Shown here: positions 26,117-36,493 of the stretch, one piece after another
How the letters are laid out: every line of letters starts with the position of its first letter
Position numbering within the stretch: position 1 is the first letter of the stretch
Assembly: GCA_012839765.1 (NCBI GenBank)
Contig: DUMW01000088.1
Span: 39,364-103,363, forward strand
Source: Bacillota bacterium
Lineage (GTDB): Bacteria; Bacillota; Limnochordia; DUMW01
DNA length: 64,000 bases
Direction: 5' to 3'
Position numbers and translations under genes: made by a program
The notes under the pieces: model-generated
Database searches by the model: none
What the model saw: only the letters and a program-made list of their open reading frames with translations
What the model was told of the DNA's origin: nothing

Positions 26117-28271
26117 CCTCTTTTTGTACCTGTAGTCCCACCAGATACAGGAAGGTGGGGGTGACACTGACCAGTAAAGTGGCGGCACTCACCACCCCGG
26201 AATCGTTGACCAGGAAGGTAACAAAGGTACTGATCACTGCCGCCTTGATCCCCGCTGCAATGTGAGGGTGTTGTTTTGCCAAGGTCTGGAAGATTGCCGG
26301 GGGTCGGATCATGAGTAGCCCAGTCACCCCCAAACAAACCAGCAGCACCTGGCTCCAAATGGTGTAGCGGACCAGCTTCAGGTTGGTGTTCAGTTTCCGA
26401 AGGATGGTACTGGCGACCACTTTGAAGTCCCCTTGGAGTAGACTATAGGCGAAGCGGCCGAAATGGGATGCGCCCTCCTGTCCCAACAGGGCATCCACCA
26501 GTCCCATAAAGCCCAACAGACCCCCAGTAGCCAAGAGCGCCAGCACTAGATGTTTCCATTGGAAACGGCCCCACCTTAGGAAACAAAGGAGTAATACCCC
26601 GCCCATGGCCGCGGTGATGGCCCCGCCCGTATTGGCCCCCAAATTGGGGGCGGCAATGGCGAAGGCCGAAAGCCCCAGGATGCCCACCACCCCATACCAA
26701 AGAAGGGGGAGTGGAAATTTGTCTTTACCTCTTTCCAAGAGCAAAGCACAGCCCAGTAGGGAAGTACCCACCAGCACCCCCATGTATTCATTACCAATGC
26801 CATAAAAGCGCGCCCCACCGATAAAATCATAGCCCAGGGGAGAATAGGGAAAATGGACCCCTTGGACAAGGATCTCCACCCAGAGGGCCACGGTGGTCAA
26901 AAGATGGATGAACAAAAAGGGATCGAGGGGATGGGCCCGAAACCCACTGGCCACCAGGGTCACAAATCCGGCGGAAAGACAGATGAAAAGAAGATGCGCC
27001 GGGATACCCGTCAAAGGGAGAAGACTGACCAAGAGTAAGGCTAAGGGGATCGCCGCGATCACCAACAGCAACACCCGAAAGGCCCACAGGACCCACCCCG
27101 TCAAAAGGTGGATCAAAAGGAGTAACGTATACAGGGAAAAGGTGCCGATGACCAGACCAATGAAGAATCTAATCAGAGTGGCCCGATGCAGGTTCATGGT
27201 GCGAGCCCGTTCCTTCATATTGATCAGGACCGACATTTTGTCCGGTGGTGCCGGTTTTGGTGTGATGGTCAATCCCACCACCTCCTTGGGCACCGGTAGA
27301 TCCAGGAAGGCCAGGATGGTGCTGGTGAGATCATAGTTGGCCACCAAACCTTCCCGCCGGGTGGTGGGGGAAAAGATGATTGCCTCTTCCCAACCGGGTC
27401 CGGCCACAATGACCGGCGAGAGGGACGGCTCCTCCCGCGGGACTAGACTGGGTAGAACCAAAAGGGTATTGGGGGGGAGAGCATCCCATAGCTGCTGGAC
27501 AAACTGGTCCAGGCGCCTCAGGCTGAGATGGAGAAGTTCCCGGAAACGCTCTGGGGAAATCTGCTGCTGGGTGGCCATCAGCCGCACCAGATCCCCCGGT
27601 TCCACCACCAAAAGACTTGTCTCCTCCAGCAGGTCTAGGCAGGCTCCCAGGAGTCTTTCATAGTCGGTGCGGTAAAGGTAGGGCCAGGTCGGGTCCCCAA
27701 GGAGTACGTCCCGCAACTGTCCCCGGGGAGTGACGCCGGTGTCGTCGGTGGTGATGAGGACATGGGCCCGTTGCCGTTGGGTGCCCACATCTGCGTTGCC
27801 TACCACTGCGCTAACGAGGCCATGGTCCCGGAGGGTCTGCCCCAGGGCGAAGGGGGCCACCGGATAGGGCAGCAAAGCCCCTTGACCGCTGGTCTGGGCG
27901 ATGAAGGGCAAGAGCACTTCCCCCGCGGGCAGTCCTCCCTGGAGAGAGGTCCAAAGCTCTTCGGCAGTGATCCCTCCCACCGACTCCCTTCTTTCCAGGG
28001 CCAGTTCCGCCTGGGGGCCGGTGCGCATGCGGCTTCCTGCCGCCAAAGTTCCGTAGGCATTGGGCAGGTTTAACGTTCCGCCTGTACGGTTATTGATTAG
28101 TCCTGCGGTATACTGGTTGGCCAGCTGCCAAAGGGTTGGTGTCTCTGCGGGGGTGATATCCTCAATGTCAACGAAACTGAGAAGTACAACCACCACCTGT
28201 TCCCCCCGGACAAGGGCCCCGGGACACAAGAGTATCAGCGTCAAAACCACACCGACGATCCGTTTTGCCAT
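26106..28271 (-). CDS. large membrane protein with an alkaline-phosphatase-like extracytoplasmic domain
   Basis: 721 residues. A signal-peptide-like helix at residues 3-23 is followed by an extracytoplasmic domain (about 25-360) that resembles the alkaline phosphatase superfamily in outline ([62 protein letters not shown]). The metal ligands are not obvious. The C-terminal half has about ten membrane helices and a distinctive [14 protein letters not shown] plus [16 protein letters not shown]. The function is unknown. It is coupled to the upstream GT4 gene (7-bp gap, good GAGGTGA site), suggesting a cell-envelope glycopolymer role. Confidence 0.75.
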   Translation of the reverse strand: MAKRIVGVVLTLILLCPGALVRGEQVVVVLLSFVDIEDITPAETPTLWQLANQYTAGLINNRTGGTLNLPNAYGTLAAGSRMRTGPQAELALERRESVGGITAEELWTSLQGGLPAGEVLLPFIAQTSGQGALLPYPVAPFALGQTLRDHGLVSAVVGNADVGTQRQRAHVLITTDDTGVTPRGQLRDVLLGDPTWPYLYRTDYERLLGACLDLLEETSLLVVEPGDLVRLMATQQQISPERFRELLHLSLRRLDQFVQQLWDALPPNTLLVLPSLVPREEPSLSPVIVAGPGWEEAIIFSPTTRREGLVANYDLTSTILAFLDLPVPKEVVGLTITPKPAPPDKMSVLINMKERARTMNLHRATLIRFFIGLVIGTFSLYTLLLLIHLLTGWVLWAFRVLLLVIAAIPLALLLVSLLPLTGIPAHLLFICLSAGFVTLVASGFRAHPLDPFLFIHLLTTVALWVEILVQGVHFPYSPLGYDFIGGARFYGIGNEYMGVLVGTSLLGCALLLERGKDKFPLPLLWYGVVGILGLSAFAIAAPNLGANTGGAITAAMGGVLLLCFLRWGRFQWKHLVLALLATGGLLGFMGLVDALLGQEGASHFGRFAYSLLQGDFKVVASTILRKLNTNLKLVRYTIWSQVLLVCLGVTGLLMIRPPAIFQTLAKQHPHIAAGIKAAVISTFVTFLVNDSGVVSAATLLVSVTPTFLYLVGLQVQKEARS

Positions 28272-28278
28272 GGATAAA

Positions 28279-29340
28279 TCACCTCAAAAGGGCCCGATAG
28301 ATCCCTTCTTGGGCTTGTACGGCCCTAGACACACTGAACAGGGCCTGTTGCCTGTGGCGAGCCTTGGCGGCCAACGCCCAAAAGGGCCTAGGATCCTGCA
28401 AAAACTCCCCGATTCTTTGGCTTAAGCTTTCCACATCCTGGGCGGGAACCAGGGTGCCGCAGTTTCCGTAATCTAGGGCCTGGGGAATGCCCCCCACCGC
28501 AGTGGCGATGATGGGGACTCCCCAGGACATGGCTTCCAGCAAAGTAAGGGGCAGACCCTCTTGGTGGGAGGGGAGGACCACCAAGTCGGCGGTCCGCCAA
28601 AACCGGGACATATCTTCCACATAACCCCACCACCGCAGCCGGTGATCCAGTTTCAACTGGCGCCCTAGTTCCTGGTAGGTTTCCAGGGCTGGACCGCTGC
28701 CGGCCAAGTCCACCACGTACGGCGGGGGACAGGACCCTTCCAACTGGGCGAGGGCTTGGAGGAAGGTCTCGATTCCCTTTCCCGGCAGCATCCGGGAAGC
28801 CACCAGGATCTTTGCCATCTCTTGTCCCCCAGGACTACGGGCCGGTTGGGATTCCACGCCCCACAGGAGAACCTCCACCGGGCCTAAAGGGGCTAGCATC
28901 TGCCCGAGGGGTGGGGACACCGCAATGAATTGCCGGTACCGGGGCAGCACCCGCTGGGTGAACCGAAAGACCCAAAGATCCCGGGGCGAGAGCATGTTGT
29001 GTAGGGTGGCTACCTTGGGCACCCCTAGCCCCCAGGTGGCCAGTTGGGTTAGGACACAGGCCTGGTACCCGTGGCTGTGGATCAGCTGGGGCCGAAGGTC
29101 CTGAATGGACCGACGCAGTTGGCCCGCGGCCAAAAGGGGGCGCCGGTAATCCGCAGTCAAGTACTCTGCTCCCCTGGTGTGAACCTCTGCGGCCAGGGCG
29201 GGATCCTCGGGACCGAAGACCGTGTGCCGAAAGATTTCCCTGGTGCTATGGGCCAAGAGGTCTAGGATATATTTGCGCATGCCGCCGGCCACGGGGCGGA
29301 TGACCTGCAAAATGTGATACCTTTCTCCATTCATGATCAT
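28279..29340 (-). CDS. glycosyltransferase family 4 protein
   Basis: About 353 residues with the two-domain GT-B fold. The N-terminal domain starts HILQVIRPVAGGMRKYILDL; the C-terminal domain has VASRMLPGKGIETFLQAL, DLAGSGPALETYQEL and the nucleotide-sugar binding segment PSHQEGLPLTLLEAMSWGVPIIAT. It probably transfers a sugar from an NDP-sugar to a lipid or glycan on the inner face of the membrane. Starts at GTG 29403, ATG 29340 and ATG 29334 are possible; the homology begins just after 29334. It forms a two-gene reverse operon with the AP-like membrane protein. Confidence 0.88.
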   Translation of the reverse strand: MIMNGERYHILQVIRPVAGGMRKYILDLLAHSTREIFRHTVFGPEDPALAAEVHTRGAEYLTADYRRPLLAAGQLRRSIQDLRPQLIHSHGYQACVLTQLATWGLGVPKVATLHNMLSPRDLWVFRFTQRVLPRYRQFIAVSPPLGQMLAPLGPVEVLLWGVESQPARSPGGQEMAKILVASRMLPGKGIETFLQALAQLEGSCPPPYVVDLAGSGPALETYQELGRQLKLDHRLRWWGYVEDMSRFWRTADLVVLPSHQEGLPLTLLEAMSWGVPIIATAVGGIPQALDYGNCGTLVPAQDVESLSQRIGEFLQDPRPFWALAAKARHRQQALFSVSRAVQAQEGIYRALLR

Positions 29341-29488
29341 AGTATTACCAGCAGTGGTTATTCTTAAGCCCTTTTCCGAGGGGAAGCTTGTGGTTTTTGG
29401 CACATTGTCCGGCAGGGTTAGCTTCGGGCAATCTGGCGTAAGCTAAGGCTGACCAACAACAACTCGGAGGTAGAAAGGGGTAATTGTC

Positions 29489-29722
29489 GTGTTACCGGGC
29501 GTCACCCAAGCGCGGATGTATACTTGTCCCATCTGTCATGCTAGCGCCCCCCATTTTGTCAAGGGTAAGCGGGGGGAGACCTGGGGGTTGGAATGTAGTA
29601 ATTGCCTTTGTGGCTCCCTGGTCAACGAGCGGGATCTAGAGCATTACGAACTGCAGTGGGAAGAGGAACTACGGGAGATCCTAGAGGGTCTCAGTAAAGA
29701 ATTTGAAACCGATGACGACTGA
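29489..29722 (+). CDS. small zinc-ribbon-like protein
   Basis: A 77-residue protein with two CxxC pairs (YTCPICHAS and LECSNCLCG) about 22 residues apart, consistent with a zinc ribbon, then an acidic C-terminal helix (EEELREILEGLSKEFETDDD). GTG 29489 follows GAAAGGGG. The function is not recognised. It is separate from the smg-topA unit, which has its own promoter. Confidence 0.65.
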   Translation: MLPGVTQARMYTCPICHASAPHFVKGKRGETWGLECSNCLCGSLVNERDLEHYELQWEEELREILEGLSKEFETDDD

Positions 29723-29833
29723 GCCCTGCTCTGTCCGGAAATTCCAAGGAGGGAAAGAAGGAAAACCGCACTCCTATGGACAATGATTTAGACACGGGGT
29801 GATCTCGGGCCGATTGTAGCGTTTGACACTAAC

Positions 29834-29861
29834 TTGTATTTCCCCAGCCTTCTGATATAAT
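29834..29861 (+). promoter_or_regulatory. promoter of the smg-topA-xerC-hslVU operon
   Basis: TTGTAT (29834-29839), a 16-base spacer and an extended -10 TGATATAAT (TATAAT at 29856-29861). Confidence 0.75.
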
Positions 29862-29955
29862 CGGTAAGGAAAATGTACTGGTAAGTGATTCCAAAGGCGC
29901 TGGAGTCTCGGTGCTGCGGCAACGCTACAATTTGCCTGTAAAGGGGTGGCGGAGG

Positions 29956-30444
29956 ATGAGCAGGAAAGTCATCGAAATTGTCATGAACATGATCGAATAT
30001 GCATTAATGGATAATGAGGACAGCGACGGCATCGATATGGTCCAGGACCTGATCAAGCAAGGCTATGCCATGGAAGACATTGATACAGCCTTTCAGTTTG
30101 TGTTAAGTCTTCCAGAGATCCTTAAGGAGAAGATGCAACGGCGTGAGGTGGTCGACTGTCACGGCGATGCCATCCGGGTTTTGTCGCCCCAGGAGCGGGC
30201 CAAACTCAGGGAAGATGCCCAGGAATGGTTGTTGAGACTATATAGCGCAAAGCTCCTTACCCCTGATGAATTCGAGGCGATTCTGACCGAAGTAGATATC
30301 CTGGAGCTGGAGGAAGTGGGGGTGCGGGAACTGAAGTGGATCCTCAGCCAAGTGGTGGAGGATGAAGGCCGTGCGATTTTGCTGGCCACCACCCCCGTCT
30401 TCGGGCCCGGCTCCAAGGATAAGATTCTTGGTCAGTTAAACTGA
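29956..30444 (+). CDS. smg: Smg/DUF494 family protein
   Basis: 162 residues related to Smg (DUF494), which is often encoded next to topA or dprA. The second half matches well: IRVLSPQERAKLREDAQEWLL, LLTPDEFEAILTEVDIL and VGVRELKWILSQVV. The molecular function is not settled. ATG 29956 is preferred (AAGGGG site nine bases upstream); the frame is open to 29911. Confidence 0.8.
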   Translation: MSRKVIEIVMNMIEYALMDNEDSDGIDMVQDLIKQGYAMEDIDTAFQFVLSLPEILKEKMQRREVVDCHGDAIRVLSPQERAKLREDAQEWLLRLYSAKLLTPDEFEAILTEVDILELEEVGVRELKWILSQVVEDEGRAILLATTPVFGPGSKDKILGQLN

Positions 30445-30475
30445 CAGTTTTTGTGCCAGTTTTGGAGGTGGCAGT

Positions 30476-32530
30476 GTGTCGAAATCGCTGGTTATCGTGG
30501 AATCCCCAGCGAAGGCCAGGACCATTAGTAAGTTCCTGGGTAGAAACTATGTGGTCAAAGCATCCCAAGGTAATGTTCGTGACCTGCCCCGCAGTCAGCT
30601 GGGGGTTGACATAGAGAACGGATATACGCCCAAGTACATTACCATCCGCGGGCGGGGTCCGATCTTGCAAGAACTGCGGAAGACCCAAAAACAAGTAGAT
30701 CGGGTACTACTGGCCACAGACCCCGACCGGGAAGGGGAAGCTATTTCCTGGCATCTGGCCCAGGTTTTGAATCTAGACCCGAATGAGCCCATCCGCATTG
30801 AGTTCCATGAGATTACCAAACAGGCGGTCCAGGAGGCCTTGAAACATCCCCGACAGGTGGATCAAAAACGGGTGGATGCCCAGCAGGCCCGTCGGGTCCT
30901 CGATCGCTTGGTGGGCTATAAGCTGAGTCCGCTGTTGTGGGCAAAAGTCAGAAAAGGTCTCAGTGCCGGACGGGTGCAGTCGGTGGCAGTCCGGCTGATC
31001 TGTGATCGGGAGGCGGAGATTGAACAGTTTGTCCCCGAGGAATATTGGAACATTACCGCCCATTTTCTCCGCAAGGATGGGCAAAAGTTCCAAGCCCAAC
31101 TGCGCCGCAAGGCGGGGAAAAAGTTTGAGATGAAGGACGAGGCCGCGGCCAAGCAGGTCCTCGTAGACTTGGAGAAGGCAGAGTACATCGTGACCGCGGT
31201 GAAGTCCCGGCAGCGGCAGCGCAAACCCGCCGCGCCCTACACCACCAGTACTCTGCAACAGGACGCTTCCACGCGACTGGGCTTTGGGGCTCAGAAAACC
31301 ATGCTCATTGCCCAACAGCTCTATGAGGGTTTGGAATTGGGTAGTGCCGGTTCTGTTGGTCTAGTGACCTATATCCGGACCGACTCCACCCGGGTGGCGG
31401 AGCAGGCCCAAAGGGAAGCGGCGAACCTGATCAAGAACCTTTACGGACCGGAATACGTTCCAAAGACGCCGCCGGTATACAAATCCCGGGCAACAGCCCA
31501 GGGGGCCCACGAGGCCATTCGGCCCACCAGTGTGGAGTTGTTGCCGGACCAGGTGAAAGAATACTTGAGCCGGGATCAGTATCGGCTGTACAAACTGATT
31601 TGGGAGCGGTTTGTGGCCAGTCAGATGGCTCCCGCACTCTTCGATGTGCTGTCGGTGGATATTGAGGCGAAGGACTACATGTTCCGAGCCACCGGATCCA
31701 CCCTGCGCTTTGCGGGCTTTACCAAGGCTTTGAGCAACTACACCTTTACCGAGGAGATCCTGCCTCCCTTGGAAGAGGGAGAAAAGCTAAAATGCACGAA
31801 GCTGGAGCCAGAGCAACATTTCACCAGTCCGCCGCCCCGGTATACGGAGGCGATGCTGGTAAAAACCCTGGAAGAGTTAGGAATTGGTCGGCCTAGCACC
31901 TATGCCACCATCATCCAGACCATCCAGAAGCGGGGATACGTCGTCTTGGAGGAAAAACGGTTTGTGCCCACGGAATTGGGGCAGATCGTGGTTTCGATCC
32001 TCACGGAACACTTTCCCGATATCGTCGATGTGGAGTTTACGGCCCAGATGGAAGAGAAACTAGACGCCATCGAACTGGATAAGGCCAATTGGATCCAGGT
32101 GATCGATGAGTTTTACCAGCCCTTTGAGGAGTCGCTCCAACGGGCCATGGGGGCCATTGAGGAAGTGGAGCTAGCCGACGAGGTGACCGACGAGATCTGC
32201 GAAAACTGCGGCCGGAACATGGTGATTAAGCACGGTCGCTTTGGTCCCTTCTTGGCTTGTCCGGGTTTCCCTGAGTGTCGTAATACGAAGCCCTTGCTTG
32301 AGGAGATCGGCGTCAATTGTCCCAATTGCGGTGGAAAGATCGTAAAGCGGCGGAGCAAGCGGGGACGGCAGTTTTTTGGCTGTGCTAATTATCCGGATTG
32401 TGACTTTACCAGTTGGGCTGAGCCCACCGGGGAGAAATGTCCGGCGTGCGGTGACATCCTCGTCAAACGGCAGCAGAAGGGCGAGACCTACGTGATCTGC
32501 AACAACAAGGAGTGTAAGTACCGGCCCTAG
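30476..32530 (+). CDS. topA: DNA topoisomerase I
   Basis: A 684-residue type IA topoisomerase. The TOPRIM domain starts KSLVIVESPAKARTI and has DPDREGEAI; the nucleophile is Tyr299 in LVTYIRTDS. Three C-terminal Cys4 zinc modules follow (CENCG..CPGFPEC, CPNCG..CANYPDC, CPACG..CNNKEC). It relaxes negative supercoils. GTG 30476. The trmFO gene usually found between topA and xerC is missing here. Confidence 0.98.
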   Translation: MSKSLVIVESPAKARTISKFLGRNYVVKASQGNVRDLPRSQLGVDIENGYTPKYITIRGRGPILQELRKTQKQVDRVLLATDPDREGEAISWHLAQVLNLDPNEPIRIEFHEITKQAVQEALKHPRQVDQKRVDAQQARRVLDRLVGYKLSPLLWAKVRKGLSAGRVQSVAVRLICDREAEIEQFVPEEYWNITAHFLRKDGQKFQAQLRRKAGKKFEMKDEAAAKQVLVDLEKAEYIVTAVKSRQRQRKPAAPYTTSTLQQDASTRLGFGAQKTMLIAQQLYEGLELGSAGSVGLVTYIRTDSTRVAEQAQREAANLIKNLYGPEYVPKTPPVYKSRATAQGAHEAIRPTSVELLPDQVKEYLSRDQYRLYKLIWERFVASQMAPALFDVLSVDIEAKDYMFRATGSTLRFAGFTKALSNYTFTEEILPPLEEGEKLKCTKLEPEQHFTSPPPRYTEAMLVKTLEELGIGRPSTYATIIQTIQKRGYVVLEEKRFVPTELGQIVVSILTEHFPDIVDVEFTAQMEEKLDAIELDKANWIQVIDEFYQPFEESLQRAMGAIEEVELADEVTDEICENCGRNMVIKHGRFGPFLACPGFPECRNTKPLLEEIGVNCPNCGGKIVKRRSKRGRQFFGCANYPDCDFTSWAEPTGEKCPACGDILVKRQQKGETYVICNNKECKYRP

Positions 32531-32544
32531 GGTGGGAACGTTAA

Positions 32545-33444
32545 GTGGATAGCTACATCGATCAGTTCATCCAATACTTGCAGGTGGAGCGCAACTATAG
32601 TCCCCATACCATCGCCGCCTACGCCCGGGATGTGGGAGACTTTCATGACTTTGTTTTGAAGTGGTTTGACGGCAAAAAGGTGGATCCGCAACAGCTCGAT
32701 CCCCAACTGCTTCGTTGGTATCTGGCCTCCCTGTGGCGACAGGATTTGAGCAAGACCACTATTGGTAGGAAACTGGCCGCCCTCCGTGCCTTTTTTACCT
32801 TTCTGTTCATCAGGGGGATCGTCCGGGAAAACCCCACCCGCCAAATCGCCCGGCCGAAGACCGAGCGGCCCCTGCCCTCGGTCCTAAAGGACAGTGAACT
32901 GGCTGTGTTAATCGACTCCTGCGACGACACCCCCCTGGGTCAGCGGGATCGCGCTATCCTAGAGCTATTCTACGGCTCCGGGATCCGCTTGAGGGAACTA
33001 GCGGGTCTGCGGTTGACCGATGTAGACCTGGGGCAAAAGCAATTACGGGTGTTCGGCAAAGGGCGCAAGGAGCGGTTGGCCCTCTTTGGGCGTCAAGCCG
33101 CGGAGGCGTTAGAGCGATATATCAACCATGGCCGCAAGGAGCTCTTGGTTAAGGGACATCAAGAGACCACGGCGCTTTTCTTGAATTACCGGGGAGGAGA
33201 ATTATCGCCGCGGGGGATCCAAAAGATCGTGAAGAATCGGGCCCAGGCTGCCTTAGCCCGGAGCGACGTTTCACCCCATACCCTAAGGCACTCCTGTGCC
33301 ACCCAGCTTTTGATGGGTGGTTGTGATCTGCGGAGTGTCCAGGAACTATTGGGGCATGAAAAGCTGTCCACCACCCAGAACTACACCCGGGTGGATCGGA
33401 ATCATCTGAAATTGGTGCATAACCTGGCTCACCCGCGCCGATAG
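32545..33444 (+). CDS. xerC: tyrosine recombinase XerC
   Basis: A 299-residue tyrosine recombinase with an N-terminal SAM-like core-binding domain (ERNYSPHTIAAYARD) and a catalytic domain. Catalytic residues are Arg in SGIRLREL, His-x-x-Arg in HTLRHSCATQLL, His in LLGHEKLSTTQ and Tyr in NYTRV. The position between topA and hslV is that of chromosomal XerC (CodV), so it most likely resolves chromosome dimers. GTG start at 32545. Confidence 0.93.
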   Translation: MDSYIDQFIQYLQVERNYSPHTIAAYARDVGDFHDFVLKWFDGKKVDPQQLDPQLLRWYLASLWRQDLSKTTIGRKLAALRAFFTFLFIRGIVRENPTRQIARPKTERPLPSVLKDSELAVLIDSCDDTPLGQRDRAILELFYGSGIRLRELAGLRLTDVDLGQKQLRVFGKGRKERLALFGRQAAEALERYINHGRKELLVKGHQETTALFLNYRGGELSPRGIQKIVKNRAQAALARSDVSPHTLRHSCATQLLMGGCDLRSVQELLGHEKLSTTQNYTRVDRNHLKLVHNLAHPRR

Positions 33445-33456
33445 GGAGGGATCCCA

Positions 33457-34005
33457 GTGCTGAATATTCATGGTACCACCATTGTGGCGGTGAAAAGGGA
33501 CGGTGCCGCGGCCATCGCCGGTGATGGTCAGGTCACCTTCGGTGAAAAGATGATCATGAAGCATAAGGCGAAGAAAGTGCGGCGCCTTTACCAAGGGAAG
33601 GTTCTGGCAGGTTTTGCGGGCACCGCCGCCGATGCCTTTACCCTCTTTGACAAGTTCGAAGCGAAGTTGGAACAATACCACGGCAACTTGACCAGGGCCG
33701 CGGTGGAACTGGCGAAGGAGTGGCGTACTGATCGCATGTTGCGCCAGCTGGAGGCCCTTCTGGTGGTGATGGACCGGGAGCGTTTATTTGTTATCTCGGG
33801 GACCGGGGAAATCATTGAGCCCGATGATGACTTTGTGGCCATTGGTTCTGGGGGCCCCTTTGCCCAGGCGGCGTGCCAGGCGTTGTATCGATATACGGAT
33901 TTGTCTGCCGCGGAGATAGCGAAGGAGGCCATCCGGATCGCTGCCAGCATCTGCGTCTACACCAATGAGTATATCACTGTGGAAGAGCTGTCAGGAGGCG
34001 CGTAA
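33457..34005 (+). CDS. hslV: ATP-dependent protease subunit HslV
   Basis: A 182-residue proteasome-like peptidase. The N-terminal nucleophile is the first Thr of [11 protein letters not shown], exposed after removal of the propeptide; [12 protein letters not shown] and [15 protein letters not shown] are conserved. It assembles as a double ring with HslU, encoded two bases downstream. GTG start. Confidence 0.97.
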   Translation: MLNIHGTTIVAVKRDGAAAIAGDGQVTFGEKMIMKHKAKKVRRLYQGKVLAGFAGTAADAFTLFDKFEAKLEQYHGNLTRAAVELAKEWRTDRMLRQLEALLVVMDRERLFVISGTGEIIEPDDDFVAIGSGGPFAQAACQALYRYTDLSAAEIAKEAIRIAASICVYTNEYITVEELSGGA

Positions 34006-34007
34006 AG

Positions 34008-35402
34008 ATGGAACTTACCCCGAAGGAAATCGTGGCCGAACTGGATAAGTACATTGTGGGCCAGGAAAGTGCCAAAAAGGCAGTGGCCATCGCGTTGCGG
34101 AATCGATACCGGCGTCTAAAGCTTCCCGAAGAGTTGGCCGATGAAGTGGTGCCGAAGAACATCCTGATGATTGGACCCACTGGGGTGGGGAAGACGGAGA
34201 TCGCCCGGCGCCTGTCCAAATTGGCCAATGCACCCTTTATCAAAGTGGAAGCTACCAAGTTTACCGAGGTTGGCTATGTGGGGCGGGATGTGGAGTCGAT
34301 GATCCGGGATCTGGTCCGGGTTAGCATCCAAATGGTGGAGACGGAGAAGATGGCCCAGGTGGAGGAGAAGGCCCAGGTTGCCGCGGAGGAGCGGCTGTTA
34401 GACCTGTTGGTACCCAGCTCCCGGCCCAAACGCCCCCGTACTCCCTTTGATGCTTTGCTGCAGTTGTCGGGACGAGAGGGTAGTCCCCAGGAGACGGTGG
34501 AAGCAGAGGCCCAGGAGGATCCTGGAAGACTGCGGGAGCAAATGCGTGCCAGGCTGCAGAATGGGGAATTGGAGGAGCACCTGGTGGAGCTGGAGACAGA
34601 GGATCGTTCCCTGCCGGTCTTTGAGATTTTCACCGAGTCAGGGGTGGAGGAACTGGGTGTCAACTTCCAGGATGTCCTCGGAGATATGCTTCCCAAACGT
34701 AAAGTTAAAAGACGACTCCCGGTGAAAAAGGCCCGGCAATTGCTTCTTCAGGAGGAAGCCCGGAAATTGCTGGACCAGGATGAAGTGGTGGCCGAAGCCA
34801 TCAACCGGGTGGAAACAGCAGGCATCGTCTTCCTTGATGAGATAGACAAGATCGCCCATACGGGCCCCACCCACGGTCCCGATGTCTCTCGGGAAGGGGT
34901 GCAAAGGGATATCCTGCCCGTGGTAGAAGGCTCTACAGTGATGACCAAGTGGGGTCCGGTGCGGACGGATCATATCCTGTTCATTGCCGCCGGTGCCTTT
35001 CACGTGGCCAAACCATCGGACCTGATTCCCGAACTGCAGGGACGGTTCCCCATCCGGGTGGAACTGTCTAGCCTGAGCGAAGAGGATTTTGTCCGGATTC
35101 TGACCGAACCCAAGAATGCTTTGATCAGGCAGTATCAGGCCCTATTGGCCACCGAAGGGGTGACGGTGGAGTTTACTGAGGAGGCCATCCGCCATATCGC
35201 GTATATCGCCCGGCTTGTCAACGAGCGCACCGAGGACATTGGCGCCCGGCGTCTGCATACCATCATGGAAAAACTACTGGAGGATTTATCCTTTGCTGCT
35301 CCTGAATTGAACGGTCAGAGGGTGACTATTACGAAGGAATATGTTCAGGAGAAACTGGGGGATATTGTTGAGGATCACGACTTGAGCCGGTATGTTTTGT
35401 GA
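34008..35402 (+). CDS. hslU: ATP-dependent protease ATPase subunit HslU
   Basis: A 464-residue AAA+ unfoldase for HslV. Walker A is [14 protein letters not shown], Walker B is [12 protein letters not shown]; an I domain lies at about residues 110-240. The arginine-finger region [13 protein letters not shown] and the C-terminal LSRYVL, which inserts into HslV, are present. The gene ends at a terminator; codY, which usually follows, is absent. Confidence 0.98.
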   Translation: MELTPKEIVAELDKYIVGQESAKKAVAIALRNRYRRLKLPEELADEVVPKNILMIGPTGVGKTEIARRLSKLANAPFIKVEATKFTEVGYVGRDVESMIRDLVRVSIQMVETEKMAQVEEKAQVAAEERLLDLLVPSSRPKRPRTPFDALLQLSGREGSPQETVEAEAQEDPGRLREQMRARLQNGELEEHLVELETEDRSLPVFEIFTESGVEELGVNFQDVLGDMLPKRKVKRRLPVKKARQLLLQEEARKLLDQDEVVAEAINRVETAGIVFLDEIDKIAHTGPTHGPDVSREGVQRDILPVVEGSTVMTKWGPVRTDHILFIAAGAFHVAKPSDLIPELQGRFPIRVELSSLSEEDFVRILTEPKNALIRQYQALLATEGVTVEFTEEAIRHIAYIARLVNERTEDIGARRLHTIMEKLLEDLSFAAPELNGQRVTITKEYVQEKLGDIVEDHDLSRYVL

Positions 35403-35407
35403 AAATT

Positions 35408-35440
35408 AAGCCCAAGGCAGTAACCTTGGGCTTGATTTTG
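35408..35440 (+). terminator. terminator after hslU
   Basis: AAGCCCAAGG (35408-35417), loop CAGTAA and CCTTGGGCTT (35424-35433), followed by GATTTTG. Confidence 0.85.
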
Positions 35441-35769
35441 CGTGCCCAGCGCGTGTATTAGGGCGAGAGTCTCGAAGGGCGAAGGTAGCGGTAGCTGTAG
35501 CTGAACACAAGGGTGTCCACGGTGGGGTGGAATCTGAAGGAAGTGGGCGGCAAACCTCCGGCCCGACGAACAGGAACCAAAGTCCTTGCTAGCGAAGGCT
35601 GCCGAGAGTAAAGCAAATGCTCTTCATTCTGCTTAGCGCTGCTCAGCCGGAAGACCCAGTGCTCTTGCTTTCGTCGAGCTTAAACCCATCAATCGGAGGC
35701 TCCATAAACCAGGGGATCTGGGGATCCCTTTGGATGTGGCACTCTTCTTCCATCCGATGTAGCGCCTTT
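35441..35769. other. non-coding or decayed stretch
   Basis: No gene can be supported. On the reverse strand one frame reads a plausible 40-residue segment (QIPWFMEPPIDGFKLDE) that stops early, which may be the remains of a coding region joined by frameshift to the GT2 fragment. The forward open frame starting at 35617 has no homology. Confidence 0.4.
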
Positions 35770-36252
35770 TTATACGTGTCCAGATACAGGTCGGAGCCGC
35801 CTTGGGATCACGAGGATAGGACTTCGGAAAGCTTGAGGATAGATACTCAGTCGTTGCCTCTGTGGAGAACCATCGGAATTGAGAAGTCGGTTGGTAGCGC
35901 CGTCAATCTGCCGGTGTTCCTCAAGGAACTTGAACATGCGAAACAGGCTGCCGGAAACCGGTTCCGTATCCCTATTGGTTACTAAGATGTAAGTGGGTGC
36001 AAAGGTTAGAGTCTCGTCAACGGCGAGGTTAAATCCCACCGCGGGGCCTTGGTTTTTGGGATTCGCCACCGTGAAGGTACGAGGATGAAACCTGGTGATC
36101 CGTTTTAAGGTGTCATCCCCCGAAGCGTTGTCCACGACTACAGGCCTGATGTTCAGACTAAAATCTCTCACTTCCCGTTCCACCGCTTCTAAAAGCCTGC
36201 GCACTAACTCCGGCGTTCTGTAGGTGACAACGGCTGTAGCTATATCCACCAA
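35770..36252 (-). pseudogene. truncated GT2-family glycosyltransferase
   Basis: 160 residues covering only the N-terminal part of a rhamnosyltransferase-like GT2 enzyme: AVVTYRTPELVRRLLEAV, VVVDNASGDDTL, NPKNQGPAVGFNLAV, YILVTNRDTEPV (the DxD-like acidic motif) and LLNSDGSPQRQR. Family members are about 290 residues or more, so the acceptor half is missing after an abrupt change to RRLRPVSGHV and a stop. It lies in the decayed left part of the accessory stretch. No partner gene is present. Confidence 0.7.
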
Positions 36253-36493
36253 GGCTTAATCCCCACTCTCACGGCAAATTCGCCTTCTGCGTTCAAAAAG
36301 GAGTTTTTCAACCATCGGAAAAGTCCTTCAACAATCACGCTAAGATCCAGGTTGCCCGTTCATAGGCTTGAAACGTGGGGCAGTCTGTCTAAGACTTCTG
36401 GAACTGAGCAGGAAAAGCGTTAGGCCTGGTGAACTGCCGGGGTACTTACGGTGGTGAGAGGGGACGGGGTTTAACCGCCCCCTTTTACTCAAT

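Noticed and set aside
35617..35985. Forward open frame of about 122 codons in the region after hslU
   Set aside because: It has no recognisable domain, no clear ribosome-binding site, and runs antisense through the GT2 remnant.
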